Part shown: positions 1 to 8,394 of the stretch, piece by piece | Position numbering within the stretch: position 1 is the stretch's first letter | How the letters are laid out: every line of letters begins with the position of its first letter | Origin: Microcaldota archaeon | GTDB lineage: Archaea; Micrarchaeota; Micrarchaeia; Micrarchaeales; Micrarchaeaceae | NCBI GenBank assembly: GCA_014874295.1 | Contig: JACWAL010000022.1 | Location: 1 to 44,011 of the forward strand | Direction: 5' to 3' | Length of the DNA stretch: 44,011 bases | Notes under the pieces: generated by a model | Seen by the model: only the letters and a program-made list of their open reading frames with translations | What the model was told of the DNA's origin: nothing | Database searches by the model: none | Program-made: the position numbers and the translations under genes

Positions 1-147
1 AAGAAAACAGAACTAAAAATTCGTGGAATAATCGGGTTTATGGTCAAAAAGGTGACCCCTTTCGGTACTGGAGCGAAAGTAGACTGTCCTAAGGAATACA
101 TAGGAAAAGAAGTATATTTGGTTGTGACCAACAAGGAAGGGAAGTGA
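1..147 (+). CDS. DUF2080-type transposon-associated protein, 3' part only
   Basis: An open frame runs in from the left edge and stops with TGA after 48 codons. It reads KKTELKIRGIIGFMVKK, then VTPFGTGAKVDCPKEYIG and VYLVV. The pattern 'GF..kkVtpFG..AkVdcPKeyIGk' is what I know from the short DUF2080 proteins encoded beside transposases in archaeal insertion elements; their role is not established. The start codon lies outside the window. The opposite strand holds a false continuation of the neighbouring phosphatase frame. Recognition is by memory of the family pattern, not by a search. Confidence 0.7.
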   Translation, partial: KKTELKIRGIIGFMVKKVTPFGTGAKVDCPKEYIGKEVYLVVTNKEGK

Positions 148-160
148 CATCCTCCCACCC
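1..160 (+). mobile_element. End of an insertion element, possibly IS200/IS605-like
   Basis: The DUF2080 frame ends at 147. Straight after it comes TGACATCCTCCCACCC, which resembles the conserved TGACATCCTCCC right-end sequence seen near many IS200/IS605-type elements. From about 161 the opposite strand reads as a normal phosphatase gene. The element boundary therefore lies at roughly 148-165. The other end and any transposase gene are beyond the left edge, so family and target duplication cannot be determined here. Confidence 0.5.
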
Positions 161-381
161 GTAAGCTTCTTTATCCTGTTCCTGCTCATATCAATCCCAA
201 CTTCTTTCATCGCCTTTACTACTGGATCTGTGCTCTTCATCCTGCCATGCCAAAACCTGCGGTAATAGTAGTTGTCAGAGCCCACACTTACCGCCCTGTT
301 GTTTTTCGAGATTCTATTGAAGAATTCCTCAGCCATCTTGCTTCTTCCGACGTTCCCCCTGCAGATGAATAAAACCCGCAT
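161..381 (-). pseudogene. Low-molecular-weight protein tyrosine phosphatase / arsenate-reductase-like gene, 3' end lost
   Basis: The frame starts at ATG 381, ten bases downstream of the SMC stop, and opens with MRVLFICRGNVGRSKMAEEF. CRGNVGRS is the CX5R phosphate-binding loop with catalytic Cys7 and Arg13. Similarity to the family continues to about residue 74 (IDMSRNRIKKLT). Then the frame enters the insertion element and reads antisense to the DUF2080 gene until a chance stop at 13-15. The lost part would carry the DP loop with the general acid Asp, so the product should be inactive. Its position suggests it was once cotranscribed with SMC. Confidence 0.7.
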
Positions 382-391
382 CGATCCACTG

Positions 392-3300
392 TTACCTGTT
401 TATCGCTATCCCTATGGCCCTCGACTCCCTGTCCTGCATCGCTATGCCGATGCCCGTGGCGGCGCTCGTTATCATGGAGTCGTTGTGTGTGACGACTATG
501 AACTGCGACTTGCCGCTCAGCTCCCTTATGAGCAGCGAGAGCTTCTTCGAGTTCTCCTTGTCCAGCGAGGCATCGATCTCGTCGAATATGTAGAATCCCA
601 TGGGGCGCATCATCTGTATCGCGAAGAGCAGCGTCAGCATGACCAGTGTCTTCTCCCCTCCCGACAGCCTGTCAAGGTGCCTGCGGTGCTTGCCGTCGGT
701 CATCCCTATGACAAGCCCCGAGTTGAACGGGTCTCCTGGTTTCTCGAGCGACAGCTCCGCTTCCCCCTCGAAGACATAGCCATACAGCTCCCTGAAGTTT
801 TTGTTGACAACCGAGAGCGTCTGCATGAATACGTTGAGCTTCTTCGATTCTATCTCGTCCATCATCGCGAGTATGGATGACTTCTCGTTCTCGAGCACGG
901 ATATCTGTGCCTTCGCCTCCTCGACGTCCTTCTTCTTCTTGTCGTACAGCTCTGGTGCCTTGAGGTTCACCATGCCGAGTTCCTCGAGCTTCCTGCGCGA
1001 TATCGCAATCTCGGACTCGAGCTTCTCAGCTTCCATGTCAACCATTGCGGCGTTCTGGTACGACGGCAGCTCGGCCCTTATGTCCCCAAGTCTCACCTCT
1101 ATCTGCGCCTTCGCGGTCTCGTTCTCGAGTATGTCGCGGTTGAGTCTCTCAAGCGATCCCTGGAGCCTTCCCTTCTCCGTTGCTTTCGACGCTATCCTGT
1201 CGTCCAGCGCCTTGAGCCTGGCGTACAGCTCCTGCGTGTCCTTGTCGTACGTCTTCGTCTTCTCCCTCAGCGCGTCCAGTGACTTTTTCCTCGCGAGAAT
1301 CTCTGAATGCACCTTCTTTTCTTCTGAGGAGAGCCTGTCCATGTTGAGTGAGATGTCGGATATCTCTCCCTTCATCTCCGCGAGCCTCGCCTTTATCATG
1401 CTGTTCTCCTTGTTGAGCTCGGCCAGCCTGACCCTGCACTGCTCGGCCTCCTTCCTCGCGTTCTTGGCCTTGAGGGCCTGCTCCTGCGACTGGCTCCCAC
1501 CCACGAGCAGCCTCGTCAGATCGTCAGATAACCTCGCGTTCCTCGCCTTCTCGGCGTTGAGCTCCGAGACCGCAGCGTCAAGCTCCGTGGTGAGCTTCTT
1601 CATTACGTTTGTAAGCTTGAGCGAGGATTCCTCCACGGCCTTGAGCTCGGCGGCCAGCGCAGAAGCGGATGATTTCGCCTTGCCGAGCTCCCCTGCCGCG
1701 TACCTCTCTTCCACCTCGACCTTTACCCTTTCGGCCTCGGAAGCGGAGAGCCTCTTCCTCGCCTCAGTTATCGCGCTCTCTGACTCACGCAGTCTCTTCC
1801 TCTCGTCGGCGAGGCGCGCGTTCACCTCTATCAGTTTGGCGTTGAGGCTCATCGCGTTGGCTTGCGCCTTGCTGTTGCCTCCCGAAACTATTCCCGAGGA
1901 CTCGACTATCTCCCCTGAAATGGTGGCGTACCTCGCACCGCCGATGCCGCGCCTCTTGGCCTCGTCTATCGAGTCCACGACGTATGTATTCGAGAATATG
2001 TACTCAAACGCCTTCGCGAACCTGGCGTCGAACTTTATACACGACAGAGCGGGGCGCAGGTCCTTCTTCTCGCGCTGCTGCTGCACTATGACTTCATCAA
2101 GAGGTATGAACGTCGCCCTGCCCGCTCCCTTCTCCTTGAGCACTTTTATGGCCTGCTCCGCGACCTTCATTGAATCCACGAGGATGTAGTTGAAGCGCGA
2201 TCCGGCGGCGGCCTGCACGGCAAGCGCGTACTTTTGCTCGTAGCTGCAGAGATCACCGGCCCTGCCATAGAGCCCAGACTTGATTGCTGCAGACAGTACC
2301 GACGACACGCGGTCCGAATTTCCGTACACCGCAAGCTGTTCCCTGACGTTTATGCTCTCGGTCTCGAGCTTTGACAACGAATCGCGGATTGAATCTGACG
2401 ACTTCTGCAACTTTGATACTTCCGATGAGAGCTTCTCCCACCCCTCCGAGACCTTGGAAAGTCCCTCGTGCAGTGAGGAATGCGAGGCTTCAAGCTTCGT
2501 GAGCGTGCCCGCATTCCCTGCAAGCTCCGCGCGCAACCTCTCGACCTCCTTGTCCGCGCTGGTGTCGTCGAACGATACCTGCGCGTGGTCCTTCTCGAGC
2601 GCGTCCTTCCTGGCTGACAGCTCCGCGAGCCTATCCTGCGACGCCTTGTATGAGGAGGCGAGCTTTTCCGCCCCCTCGTCCGTGACGGAATCGCCGATGT
2701 CTATGCCCGCGAGGTCCGCCTCCGTTATGGCTATCAGCTTCCTGTTCTCGTCATGCTTCAATTGCAGCTTCTCGCTCTCGGCGCGGAGCTTCCTCTCGCG
2801 CTCGAACAGGTCCACCTTGCCGGACGCTATGGATTCGAGCTTTGATTCTCCTAGCGCTATCTCCTTCCCAATCTGCTCCATCGATCTAGTATTTGCGGAT
2901 GCGTCCATGGAACTCTCGTTCAGCCTCTTGCTCAGCTGCTCCTTCTGCGACGACAGCAACAGCACCTCCGCATCTATTTCGGTTATACCTCTCTCGCACT
3001 TCTGCTTCGCGTCCTGGTTCTCTTGGAATACCTTGAACCTCCTCTCATATTCCTTGTTGAGCTGATCCTCCCTCAGCTTCAAAAGCGTGTAGTTCATGTT
3101 GCGGAGCATCCCCTGGGTGCTCGTGTACAGCTCGGCCTGCACCTTCTCCTTCTCGAGCTCCTCCAGGAAGCCGGCGCGCTCGTTGAGCAGCACCTGCGCG
3201 TTGCCCATCTTTCCCTCGACCTTCTCGAGCTCTTTCTTGGCCTCTTCCTTCTTGATGTCGAACTCTCTTATGCCAGCGGCAATGTCGATCAGCTCCCTCC

Positions 3301-3736
3301 TTTCCTTCGGATTCAGCGACAGCAGCCTCGCAGTCTCACCCTGCGTTATCGTGTTGGTCTCGTTTATGTCGCAGTGGTTGTCGCGCAGCGTGTCGACCAT
3401 CTCCTGTCTGGTTATCGCCTTGCCGTCGAGCCTGTAGACTATGTTGCCGTTGCGTATCTCCCTCGATACTTCCATCTGCCTGTCGCCATCGAAAGAGACC
3501 TTGACGTAAGTGTGCTTGTCGGACTTGCTGCCTGAATCATTGACCAGCTGTGCTGCTGTCGATACCCTCATCCTCCTGAGAGACTGTTCGCCGAGAGCGA
3601 ACAGCAGCGAGTCGCAGACGTTCGACTTCCCTGAACCGTTGGGTCCCGCTATGCAGTTGAAGCCGTCGCTGAAGCCTATGCTCGCGTGCCTGAAGGACTT
3701 GAAGTTGTGTATGACAACCCTATCTATTCGCAGCAT
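392..3736 (-). CDS. smc: Chromosome segregation protein SMC
   Basis: This is the SMC ATPase of the condensin-like complex, which organises and segregates the chromosome. The 1114-residue product has the full layout: Walker A GPNGSGKSN at residues 31-39, a long first coiled coil, a hinge near residues 480-620 (around SGLYGRAGDL and AGRATFIPLDEV), a second coiled coil, then the signature LSGGEKT and Walker B FYIFDEIDASLD near the C-terminus. I chose ATG 3736 (MLRIDRVVIHNFKSF), because SMC proteins start just before this first strand. The open frame extends 41 codons further upstream, but that part is low in similarity. The gene is rich in Lys/Glu coiled coil, which produces many long shadow frames on the other strand. 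Confidence 0.95.
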   Translation of the reverse strand: MLRIDRVVIHNFKSFRHASIGFSDGFNCIAGPNGSGKSNVCDSLLFALGEQSLRRMRVSTAAQLVNDSGSKSDKHTYVKVSFDGDRQMEVSREIRNGNIVYRLDGKAITRQEMVDTLRDNHCDINETNTITQGETARLLSLNPKERRELIDIAAGIREFDIKKEEAKKELEKVEGKMGNAQVLLNERAGFLEELEKEKVQAELYTSTQGMLRNMNYTLLKLREDQLNKEYERRFKVFQENQDAKQKCERGITEIDAEVLLLSSQKEQLSKRLNESSMDASANTRSMEQIGKEIALGESKLESIASGKVDLFERERKLRAESEKLQLKHDENRKLIAITEADLAGIDIGDSVTDEGAEKLASSYKASQDRLAELSARKDALEKDHAQVSFDDTSADKEVERLRAELAGNAGTLTKLEASHSSLHEGLSKVSEGWEKLSSEVSKLQKSSDSIRDSLSKLETESINVREQLAVYGNSDRVSSVLSAAIKSGLYGRAGDLCSYEQKYALAVQAAAGSRFNYILVDSMKVAEQAIKVLKEKGAGRATFIPLDEVIVQQQREKKDLRPALSCIKFDARFAKAFEYIFSNTYVVDSIDEAKRRGIGGARYATISGEIVESSGIVSGGNSKAQANAMSLNAKLIEVNARLADERKRLRESESAITEARKRLSASEAERVKVEVEERYAAGELGKAKSSASALAAELKAVEESSLKLTNVMKKLTTELDAAVSELNAEKARNARLSDDLTRLLVGGSQSQEQALKAKNARKEAEQCRVRLAELNKENSMIKARLAEMKGEISDISLNMDRLSSEEKKVHSEILARKKSLDALREKTKTYDKDTQELYARLKALDDRIASKATEKGRLQGSLERLNRDILENETAKAQIEVRLGDIRAELPSYQNAAMVDMEAEKLESEIAISRRKLEELGMVNLKAPELYDKKKKDVEEAKAQISVLENEKSSILAMMDEIESKKLNVFMQTLSVVNKNFRELYGYVFEGEAELSLEKPGDPFNSGLVIGMTDGKHRRHLDRLSGGEKTLVMLTLLFAIQMMRPMGFYIFDEIDASLDKENSKKLSLLIRELSGKSQFIVVTHNDSMITSAATGIGIAMQDRESRAIGIAINR

Positions 3737-3827
3737 CAGTACACCGTCGCCTAAGATAATATGAACGGAAAGGCTTTTAGCCGTTGGCAACGTCGCTGCA
3801 TCGACGCCAATCAACACAGCAGCATGA

Positions 3828-4724
3828 TCAATGGTAGTAGCCAGAGGTCCAGGAGCCATTATACGCTATGGCTGTAGGCACGCCGTTGTTGTTATTGCCG
3901 CTGTAATCTTTGGTGTCGCCGTTGAGGGGCCACCACCCAATCAGGTGCTGCAGGTAGATCGGCGCGCCGCTGATGCCCTCATTGTAGAGATACTGGATCT
4001 GGTTCGCAGTCAATGACGTGTTGTAAATCTGGACGTTGGAGATCGAGCCGTTGAAGTTATGTGTTAGGTCACTTGTAATTCCGATATATAAGTTTGCGGG
4101 CGTGCTGTTCAAAGCAGTACAAGGATTTGGATTCGTTGCCCACGCCTGACCATTTACATAGCCTATAAGGCCAAGAGGCCCACACGTCATAACAACATGT
4201 TCCCATGTCTTCTCTGGGACATATGAAGCCGATTGCGCCCTTTCGAAACTAGAACCTGATTGTCCTGCGGAGACCACCAAGCTGAAGGAGCTTTCTAAGT
4301 CCATTGTAGAATGCCATGCGTAGCCTACGCTGCCAAGCATATTCTGGTATGCATTGTTATTATTGTTGTTTCCCGTGATGCCTATTGTGTTAAGCCATAA
4401 TGATACGCTTATTTGGTCTGGGGAGACCCAATTTGATATAGTTATGTAGCTGCTCTGCCCGTTGAACTGCGCGACGTACTGTGGGAGGTAACCAGCGCAG
4501 CTGCCTGTCAATGCGACGTTCCATGAAGTGCTTGGGCCGTTAGGCCTGAAGACGTGGCAGGCACCAGGCCCTATCTTCGGCATGTATGCGGACATGTTGA
4601 AGACTCCGAGAGAATAGAGCGCTCCAAGCACGACCGCGATTATTAGGATTGCCCAACCATAGGTCATGAGATATTCCATCGCGGACTGCGACCGCACAGG
4701 ATAGCGGCAGGGTAAGCGTCTCAT
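3828..4724 (-). CDS. Pilin-like LamG-domain surface protein, copy 1
   Basis: The 298-residue product begins with a short basic leader (MRRLPCRYPVRS), then QSAMEYLMTYGWAIL and a hydrophobic helix. This resembles archaeal class III (type IV pilin-like) signal peptides, cleaved before Q by a prepilin peptidase. Next comes an invariant stretch with two Cys (GPGACHVF, TGSCAGYL). Residues about 90-260 form a concanavalin/LamG-like beta-sandwich (VSLWLNT, EHVVMTC, NLYIGITSD, FNGSISNVQIYNTSLTANQ). The tail GWWPLNGDTKDYSGNNNNGV is also found in copy 2. It is rich in Asn, Gly and Ser with several N-glycosylation sequons, as expected of an extracellular protein. Two related copies lie at 23.4 kb and 43.8 kb. 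The ligand is unknown; carbohydrate or protein adhesion would fit LamG domains. Confidence 0.8.
   Translation of the reverse strand: MRRLPCRYPVRSQSAMEYLMTYGWAILIIAVVLGALYSLGVFNMSAYMPKIGPGACHVFRPNGPSTSWNVALTGSCAGYLPQYVAQFNGQSSYITISNWVSPDQISVSLWLNTIGITGNNNNNNAYQNMLGSVGYAWHSTMDLESSFSLVVSAGQSGSSFERAQSASYVPEKTWEHVVMTCGPLGLIGYVNGQAWATNPNPCTALNSTPANLYIGITSDLTHNFNGSISNVQIYNTSLTANQIQYLYNEGISGAPIYLQHLIGWWPLNGDTKDYSGNNNNGVPTAIAYNGSWTSGYYH
4567..4604 (-). repeat. 38-nt identical block in LamG copy 1
   Basis: This stretch encodes VFNMSAYMPKIG and is identical base for base in all three LamG/pilin-like genes. The flanking codons differ at many synonymous positions. Confidence 0.85.
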
Positions 4725-4783
4725 TGAATGCCTTGACTACTAATGATGGCAAACAATAAAATGGTATTTGTCCCTTTGACACA

Positions 4784-5878
4784 TCAACCCTTGCCGGAGT
4801 GCCGCAGCGCGCGTGCCCTTAGCGTTATCATGTACTCCACGTGCTGTGCCAGCAGCACACCCTTCAGTCTTTCTCCCTTGACCACGACGAGGATGCCGAC
4901 ATTCTCCGAGCTCATGAGCGACACCGCGTCGTATAGGGACTTGCCGTACTGTATGGTGCGCACCGGTATCGAGATGTCCCTTACGGTTGAGTATTTATGT
5001 TTCTCGAATTCCTGCTGTGTCGGTATCCTGTTCACTGCGCGGAACTGCCTTCCATCCCTTGCGATTATGATATGGGTATGCGCCTTCAGCAATTTCTTAT
5101 ACAGGTGTTCTATCCGCGTGTTCGCGTCGACCACCATATAATTCCTGCTCAGAGCGACCCTGAGCGGTACGCCTTCCGCGTAATGCTTCACGTACGTGTT
5201 CTGCAGCTCCGCCTTCGCACCGTCGTAAAGGAACATGGCGATTATGAGGTCCCAGAAGACGATGAGTTCCCTGCTGGCGAAATTGTAGTTCGGCACGAGC
5301 GCCGCGTAGAGTATGGTCCCGATTATGAACACCGCGAGGAAAACGTTGCTCGCCTTTACGGCTTTCCTGGTGGCCTCGACAAGGCTGTTGCGCCGCTGCA
5401 GATAGCTGCGCAGCATGCGACCGCCATCGAGCGGGAACCCGGGTAGTATGTTGAAGACGCCAAGCAGGACGTTGATCTCGAACAGGAACTGCGTGATCTG
5501 CCTAAGCAGCCCAGGCTGTATGAGTACCGCGATTATCCCGAAAGCTATGCCGAGCACGATGCTTGAGAGCGGGCCCACGGCCGCAATCCTGAACTCCGTA
5601 TCCGGATCCACACGCTTTGTCTCGTCCATCACGGACGCACCGCCGAGGGGCAGCAATATTATCTTCTTTATCACGACGTTGTTCCGCTTTGCCGTGATGG
5701 AGTGGAAGAGCTCGTGCACGAAGACGCAGACGAACAGTAGCACTATCAGTATGAAAAGATAGAGAAGGTTGAACACTGCCGCGAACAGCAGGGTCAGCAG
5801 CATAAGGACGACGAACGTCCAGTGCAGTTGAACCTTTATGCCGAGCACGCTGCCTATGTATGGAGATAGGTCTGCCAT
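4784..5878 (-). CDS. Site-2-protease-like M50 metalloprotease with CBS domains
   Basis: A polytopic membrane zinc protease of the S2P/M50 family, which cuts substrates within the membrane. The 364-residue protein has the zinc motif HELFH at residues 55-59 inside a transmembrane helix. The third ligand motif FPLDGGR follows near Asp151. A further membrane segment lies near residues 175-215. The C-terminal part, about residues 225-355, reads as a pair of CBS motifs (VDANTRIEHLYKKLL, YGKSLYDAVSLMSSENVGILVVV), which usually bind adenosine nucleotides and could regulate the protease. This layout is common among archaeal S2P proteins. The substrate is not evident from the neighbours. Confidence 0.9.
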   Translation of the reverse strand: MADLSPYIGSVLGIKVQLHWTFVVLMLLTLLFAAVFNLLYLFILIVLLFVCVFVHELFHSITAKRNNVVIKKIILLPLGGASVMDETKRVDPDTEFRIAAVGPLSSIVLGIAFGIIAVLIQPGLLRQITQFLFEINVLLGVFNILPGFPLDGGRMLRSYLQRRNSLVEATRKAVKASNVFLAVFIIGTILYAALVPNYNFASRELIVFWDLIIAMFLYDGAKAELQNTYVKHYAEGVPLRVALSRNYMVVDANTRIEHLYKKLLKAHTHIIIARDGRQFRAVNRIPTQQEFEKHKYSTVRDISIPVRTIQYGKSLYDAVSLMSSENVGILVVVKGERLKGVLLAQHVEYMITLRARALRHSGKG

Positions 5879-5939
5879 TCCAATCCAACTTTATTTATTG
5901 GCGAGCATTTATAAGTAATGAGGCATTCTTGGCGTTTAT

Positions 5940-6782
5940 ATGGAGCTCAGGTTCGTCTATGACAGGCCGGCAGCTGTTATAGGCACTGGGAAGGACGGGC
6001 TGCTCGTCGCCGGAGACATCCACATAGGGATAGAGAGGAAGCTTGTCAGGGAGGGCATAAGACTGTACAGCGCCACCGAACACACCGCCAATGCCTTGAG
6101 GGAGATCGCGGACGAGTTCCGCGTCAGGAGGATCGTGCTGCTCGGCGACATAAAGGACGCGATAATGCGCCCAGACACATCCGAAAGGAACGCCCTGCAA
6201 AAGTTCTTCTACGACCTGAGAGACTATGAGCTGGTGTTGGTGCGCGGCAACCATGATGCTTACCTGGAGGATATCGTGAGGCGCGAACTCGTAGATGAGT
6301 TGCTGTTCGACAGGTTCGCATTGGTGCACGGCAACAGATGGCCGAGCGAAGAGGCCATGCAGAAGGGTTACCTAATCACGGCGCATAACCACCTTGCCGT
6401 GTCGTTCACGGACAAAATCGGCATCTATAAGGAGAAAGCATGGGCGATGGGCGGCATCAGTACCCGCGCAGCATCGAAAAGATACAAGGTATTCAACAAA
6501 AACATCAAGATCGTGATAATGCCGGCATTCAACGATCTGATCCTGGGCCTGGAGGCGCGCAACGTGAGGGATCCCAACACCAGCCCTCTCCTGAAGAACA
6601 GGCTATTCAGCTATAGGAACTGTAGTTTCTACACGCTGCGTGGGGAGCTGATAGGTAGTGGCAGCCGAATGGCACGGCACAAAAGTGTCACTCCTTCCCG
6701 AGTATCGTTATCGGTATCACGTTCTTCGCGAACTCCAGCTCGGCGAGCTTTATCGGGTCGACCGTTCCCTCCGGTACCTTGA
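5940..6782 (+). CDS. SbcD-related archaeal metallophosphoesterase
   Basis: A calcineurin-like phosphoesterase with the five metal motifs in order: GDIHIG (Asp26, His28), GD at 69-70, GNHD at 103-106, His130 in VHGNRW, and AHNH at 148-151. The family (SbcD-related, about 225-240 residues in archaea) is thought to act on nucleic acids or phosphoesters; the substrate is uncertain. Homology-like sequence ends near residue 238 (LRGELIG). The frame then runs on for about 40 Arg/Ser-rich residues that are antisense to the 3' part of rpoK. This tail could be a real extension or the result of a small frame change, because stops lie just there in another frame. Start ATG 5940 precedes a normal first strand. 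Confidence 0.85.
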   Translation: MELRFVYDRPAAVIGTGKDGLLVAGDIHIGIERKLVREGIRLYSATEHTANALREIADEFRVRRIVLLGDIKDAIMRPDTSERNALQKFFYDLRDYELVLVRGNHDAYLEDIVRRELVDELLFDRFALVHGNRWPSEEAMQKGYLITAHNHLAVSFTDKIGIYKEKAWAMGGISTRAASKRYKVFNKNIKIVIMPAFNDLILGLEARNVRDPNTSPLLKNRLFSYRNCSFYTLRGELIGSGSRMARHKSVTPSRVSLSVSRSSRTPARRALSGRPFPPVP

Positions 6783-6876
6783 TGAGCGGCGGGGCCCCGT
6801 AAGCGAGCTCCAGTGCCCTAGCGCCGATGACTCTCGCCTTCTCATATTTCGTGTATTCCATGGAAATCAGCGTCAT
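6688..6876 (-). CDS. rpoK: DNA-directed RNA polymerase subunit K (Rpo6)
   Basis: The 62-residue product contains YTKYEKARVIGARALELAYG and ends with AELEFAKNVIPITILGKE, the conserved core of archaeal RpoK/eukaryotic Rpb6. This subunit helps assemble and stabilise RNA polymerase. ATG 6876 overlaps the TGA of the upstream geranylgeranyl reductase gene by four bases (ATGA), which favours translational coupling. A second in-frame ATG at 6861 gives a 57-residue product beginning directly at MEYTKYEKA and is also possible. Its 3' end lies antisense under the tail of the phosphoesterase gene. Confidence 0.9.
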   Translation of the reverse strand: MTLISMEYTKYEKARVIGARALELAYGAPPLIKVPEGTVDPIKLAELEFAKNVIPITILGKE

Positions 6877-8318
6877 ACCGGATTCGGCTGGAAGCGCTCC
6901 TTCGCCTCCTCTATCTCCTTCGCGACCTTCGCCCTCCACTGCTGGAACGATGACGGATCCTTCGGGTACTGTTCGTAGAGTGCGTTGAGCGCCTTCATCT
7001 TCTTCACCACATAGAGCAGGTTCACGAAGGCGTTGATGTTGCTAGCGCCCTTGAGTATCATCTTGAACTTAGACGCGATGCTCAGCTCTGGAACCAGACC
7101 GTAACTCAGGTCTTCGGCCTCCTTCGCCGTGAGGAATGTCTTCATGCCGTAGTTGATCACGTCGTTGTTGAGCGACTGCAGGTATATCCTGAAAACCTCA
7201 AGACCGGCGGTCTTCTTCCCGTACGCCTCGTTGAACGCGAGGTTGTAGTGCCACAGTCCCTTGACGGACACATCATTGCCGCGCACCGCCTTAACCGCCG
7301 CCTCTCCCGAAAGTATGCCCGCGACGAGCGCCGGACCTATGCCTCCAGCGCTTATCGGGTTGGGCATCGCCATACTGTCCCCGGCTCCCATATAACCGTT
7401 GTACACGAGGCTCTCCATCTGCCTGCGGACGGCGACAGACCAGTAACCCTTGCCATTCTTGTCGGTCTCGTCTATCTTTATGTTCTTGATCACAGGGTTG
7501 AACTTGATGTAGTTGTCGATGAGCGTATGCAGGGTGTCGTTCTTGTTGAGCTTCTTGTTGCGTATCTCGAGGCTCCTCTTCTGCACCCCGAGCCCTATGT
7601 TGACGCGATTGCCCTCTTTTGGGAAGACCCATCCGTAACCTCCGGGGGCAAGTTCCTGGTTAAGATGTATTAGCGCGTTGTCAGGATCGTAGAAGAGCTC
7701 GTCGTTGTGGTCGAGCTCGAAGCTGCAGATGTACCTTCCCGTAGACTCGACGTCGTCTATACTGACCTGCCTGTCGACATATGGGTTGTCGGGAAGCTTC
7801 CTCCTTAGGTTCGTGGCGATGCCGAGCGCGTCGATTGTGACCTTTGCCCTCACGTGCACCTGGTTGTGGTCCTTGTCCCTGCCGAACACTCCATTGACAT
7901 AGCCATCCTCTATTATTGGGCCCTCGACCTCGAACTCGTGGACGCATTCCGCGCCTTCCTTCACGGCCTTGGCGAGCAGCTTGCGCTCGAACGCGGGCCT
8001 GTTCAGCACGTAACCCTCGCCCTCGAAAAGGAACTTTGACTTCATATCAGGTGATAGAGCATAGACGCCCTTGACCTTCTTCTCCAGCTCGGGATATGCG
8101 AACTCGAGGCCGGAATGCTCCTTTATGAAGTCGAGGTGGTTCTTCGCGACCGCGTCTCCGCATACCCATCCCCAGTTGGTCTTCTTGCCCGCCTCTTCGG
8201 GCCTGTTCCTGTCCAGCAGGAGAACGTTTAGGCCCTGCTTCGCCGCCATCGTGGCAGCGAGCGATCCGGACATGCCCGCTCCTGCTACAATCAGATCATA
8301 TTCCTTGCTGTCTTGCAT
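6873..8318 (-). CDS. Geranylgeranyl reductase family flavoprotein
   Basis: An FAD-dependent reductase that, in archaea, saturates the double bonds of geranylgeranyl chains in membrane ether lipids. The 481-residue protein opens with a Rossmann FAD motif (VAGAGMSGSLAA, residues 11-21). It has the family's cysteine motif NWGWVCGDA and the conserved GGYGWVFPKEGNRVNIGLGV block. A second FAD contact GAGDSMAMPNPISAGGI follows near residue 315. I use ATG 8318 (MQDSKEYDLIV); a GTG three codons upstream would also be in frame. The C-terminal helical part after residue 370 is typical of the archaeal members. It probably forms an operon with rpoK. Confidence 0.9.
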   Translation of the reverse strand: MQDSKEYDLIVAGAGMSGSLAATMAAKQGLNVLLLDRNRPEEAGKKTNWGWVCGDAVAKNHLDFIKEHSGLEFAYPELEKKVKGVYALSPDMKSKFLFEGEGYVLNRPAFERKLLAKAVKEGAECVHEFEVEGPIIEDGYVNGVFGRDKDHNQVHVRAKVTIDALGIATNLRRKLPDNPYVDRQVSIDDVESTGRYICSFELDHNDELFYDPDNALIHLNQELAPGGYGWVFPKEGNRVNIGLGVQKRSLEIRNKKLNKNDTLHTLIDNYIKFNPVIKNIKIDETDKNGKGYWSVAVRRQMESLVYNGYMGAGDSMAMPNPISAGGIGPALVAGILSGEAAVKAVRGNDVSVKGLWHYNLAFNEAYGKKTAGLEVFRIYLQSLNNDVINYGMKTFLTAKEAEDLSYGLVPELSIASKFKMILKGASNINAFVNLLYVVKKMKALNALYEQYPKDPSSFQQWRAKVAKEIEEAKERFQPNPV

Positions 8319-8394
8319 GAAAAGCACTCAATGATCAGCTAGCTGATGCACTTGAGGTATTGGAGCGGCAAGTATTTATTATCTGCGGTCGCCG

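Noticed and set aside
13-381. A complete 122-residue phosphatase
   Set aside because: The last 48 residues are the antisense of the DUF2080 gene and lack the phosphatase C-terminal motifs.
801-3535. Several long open frames antisense to smc
   Set aside because: They mirror the coiled-coil codons of SMC, giving Ser/Leu/Phe-rich strings without domain character or start signals.
3737-3859. Longer SMC start at 3859
   Set aside because: The extra 41 residues have no SMC similarity and reach into the LamG gene; SMC proteins begin at MLRIDRVV-like sequence.
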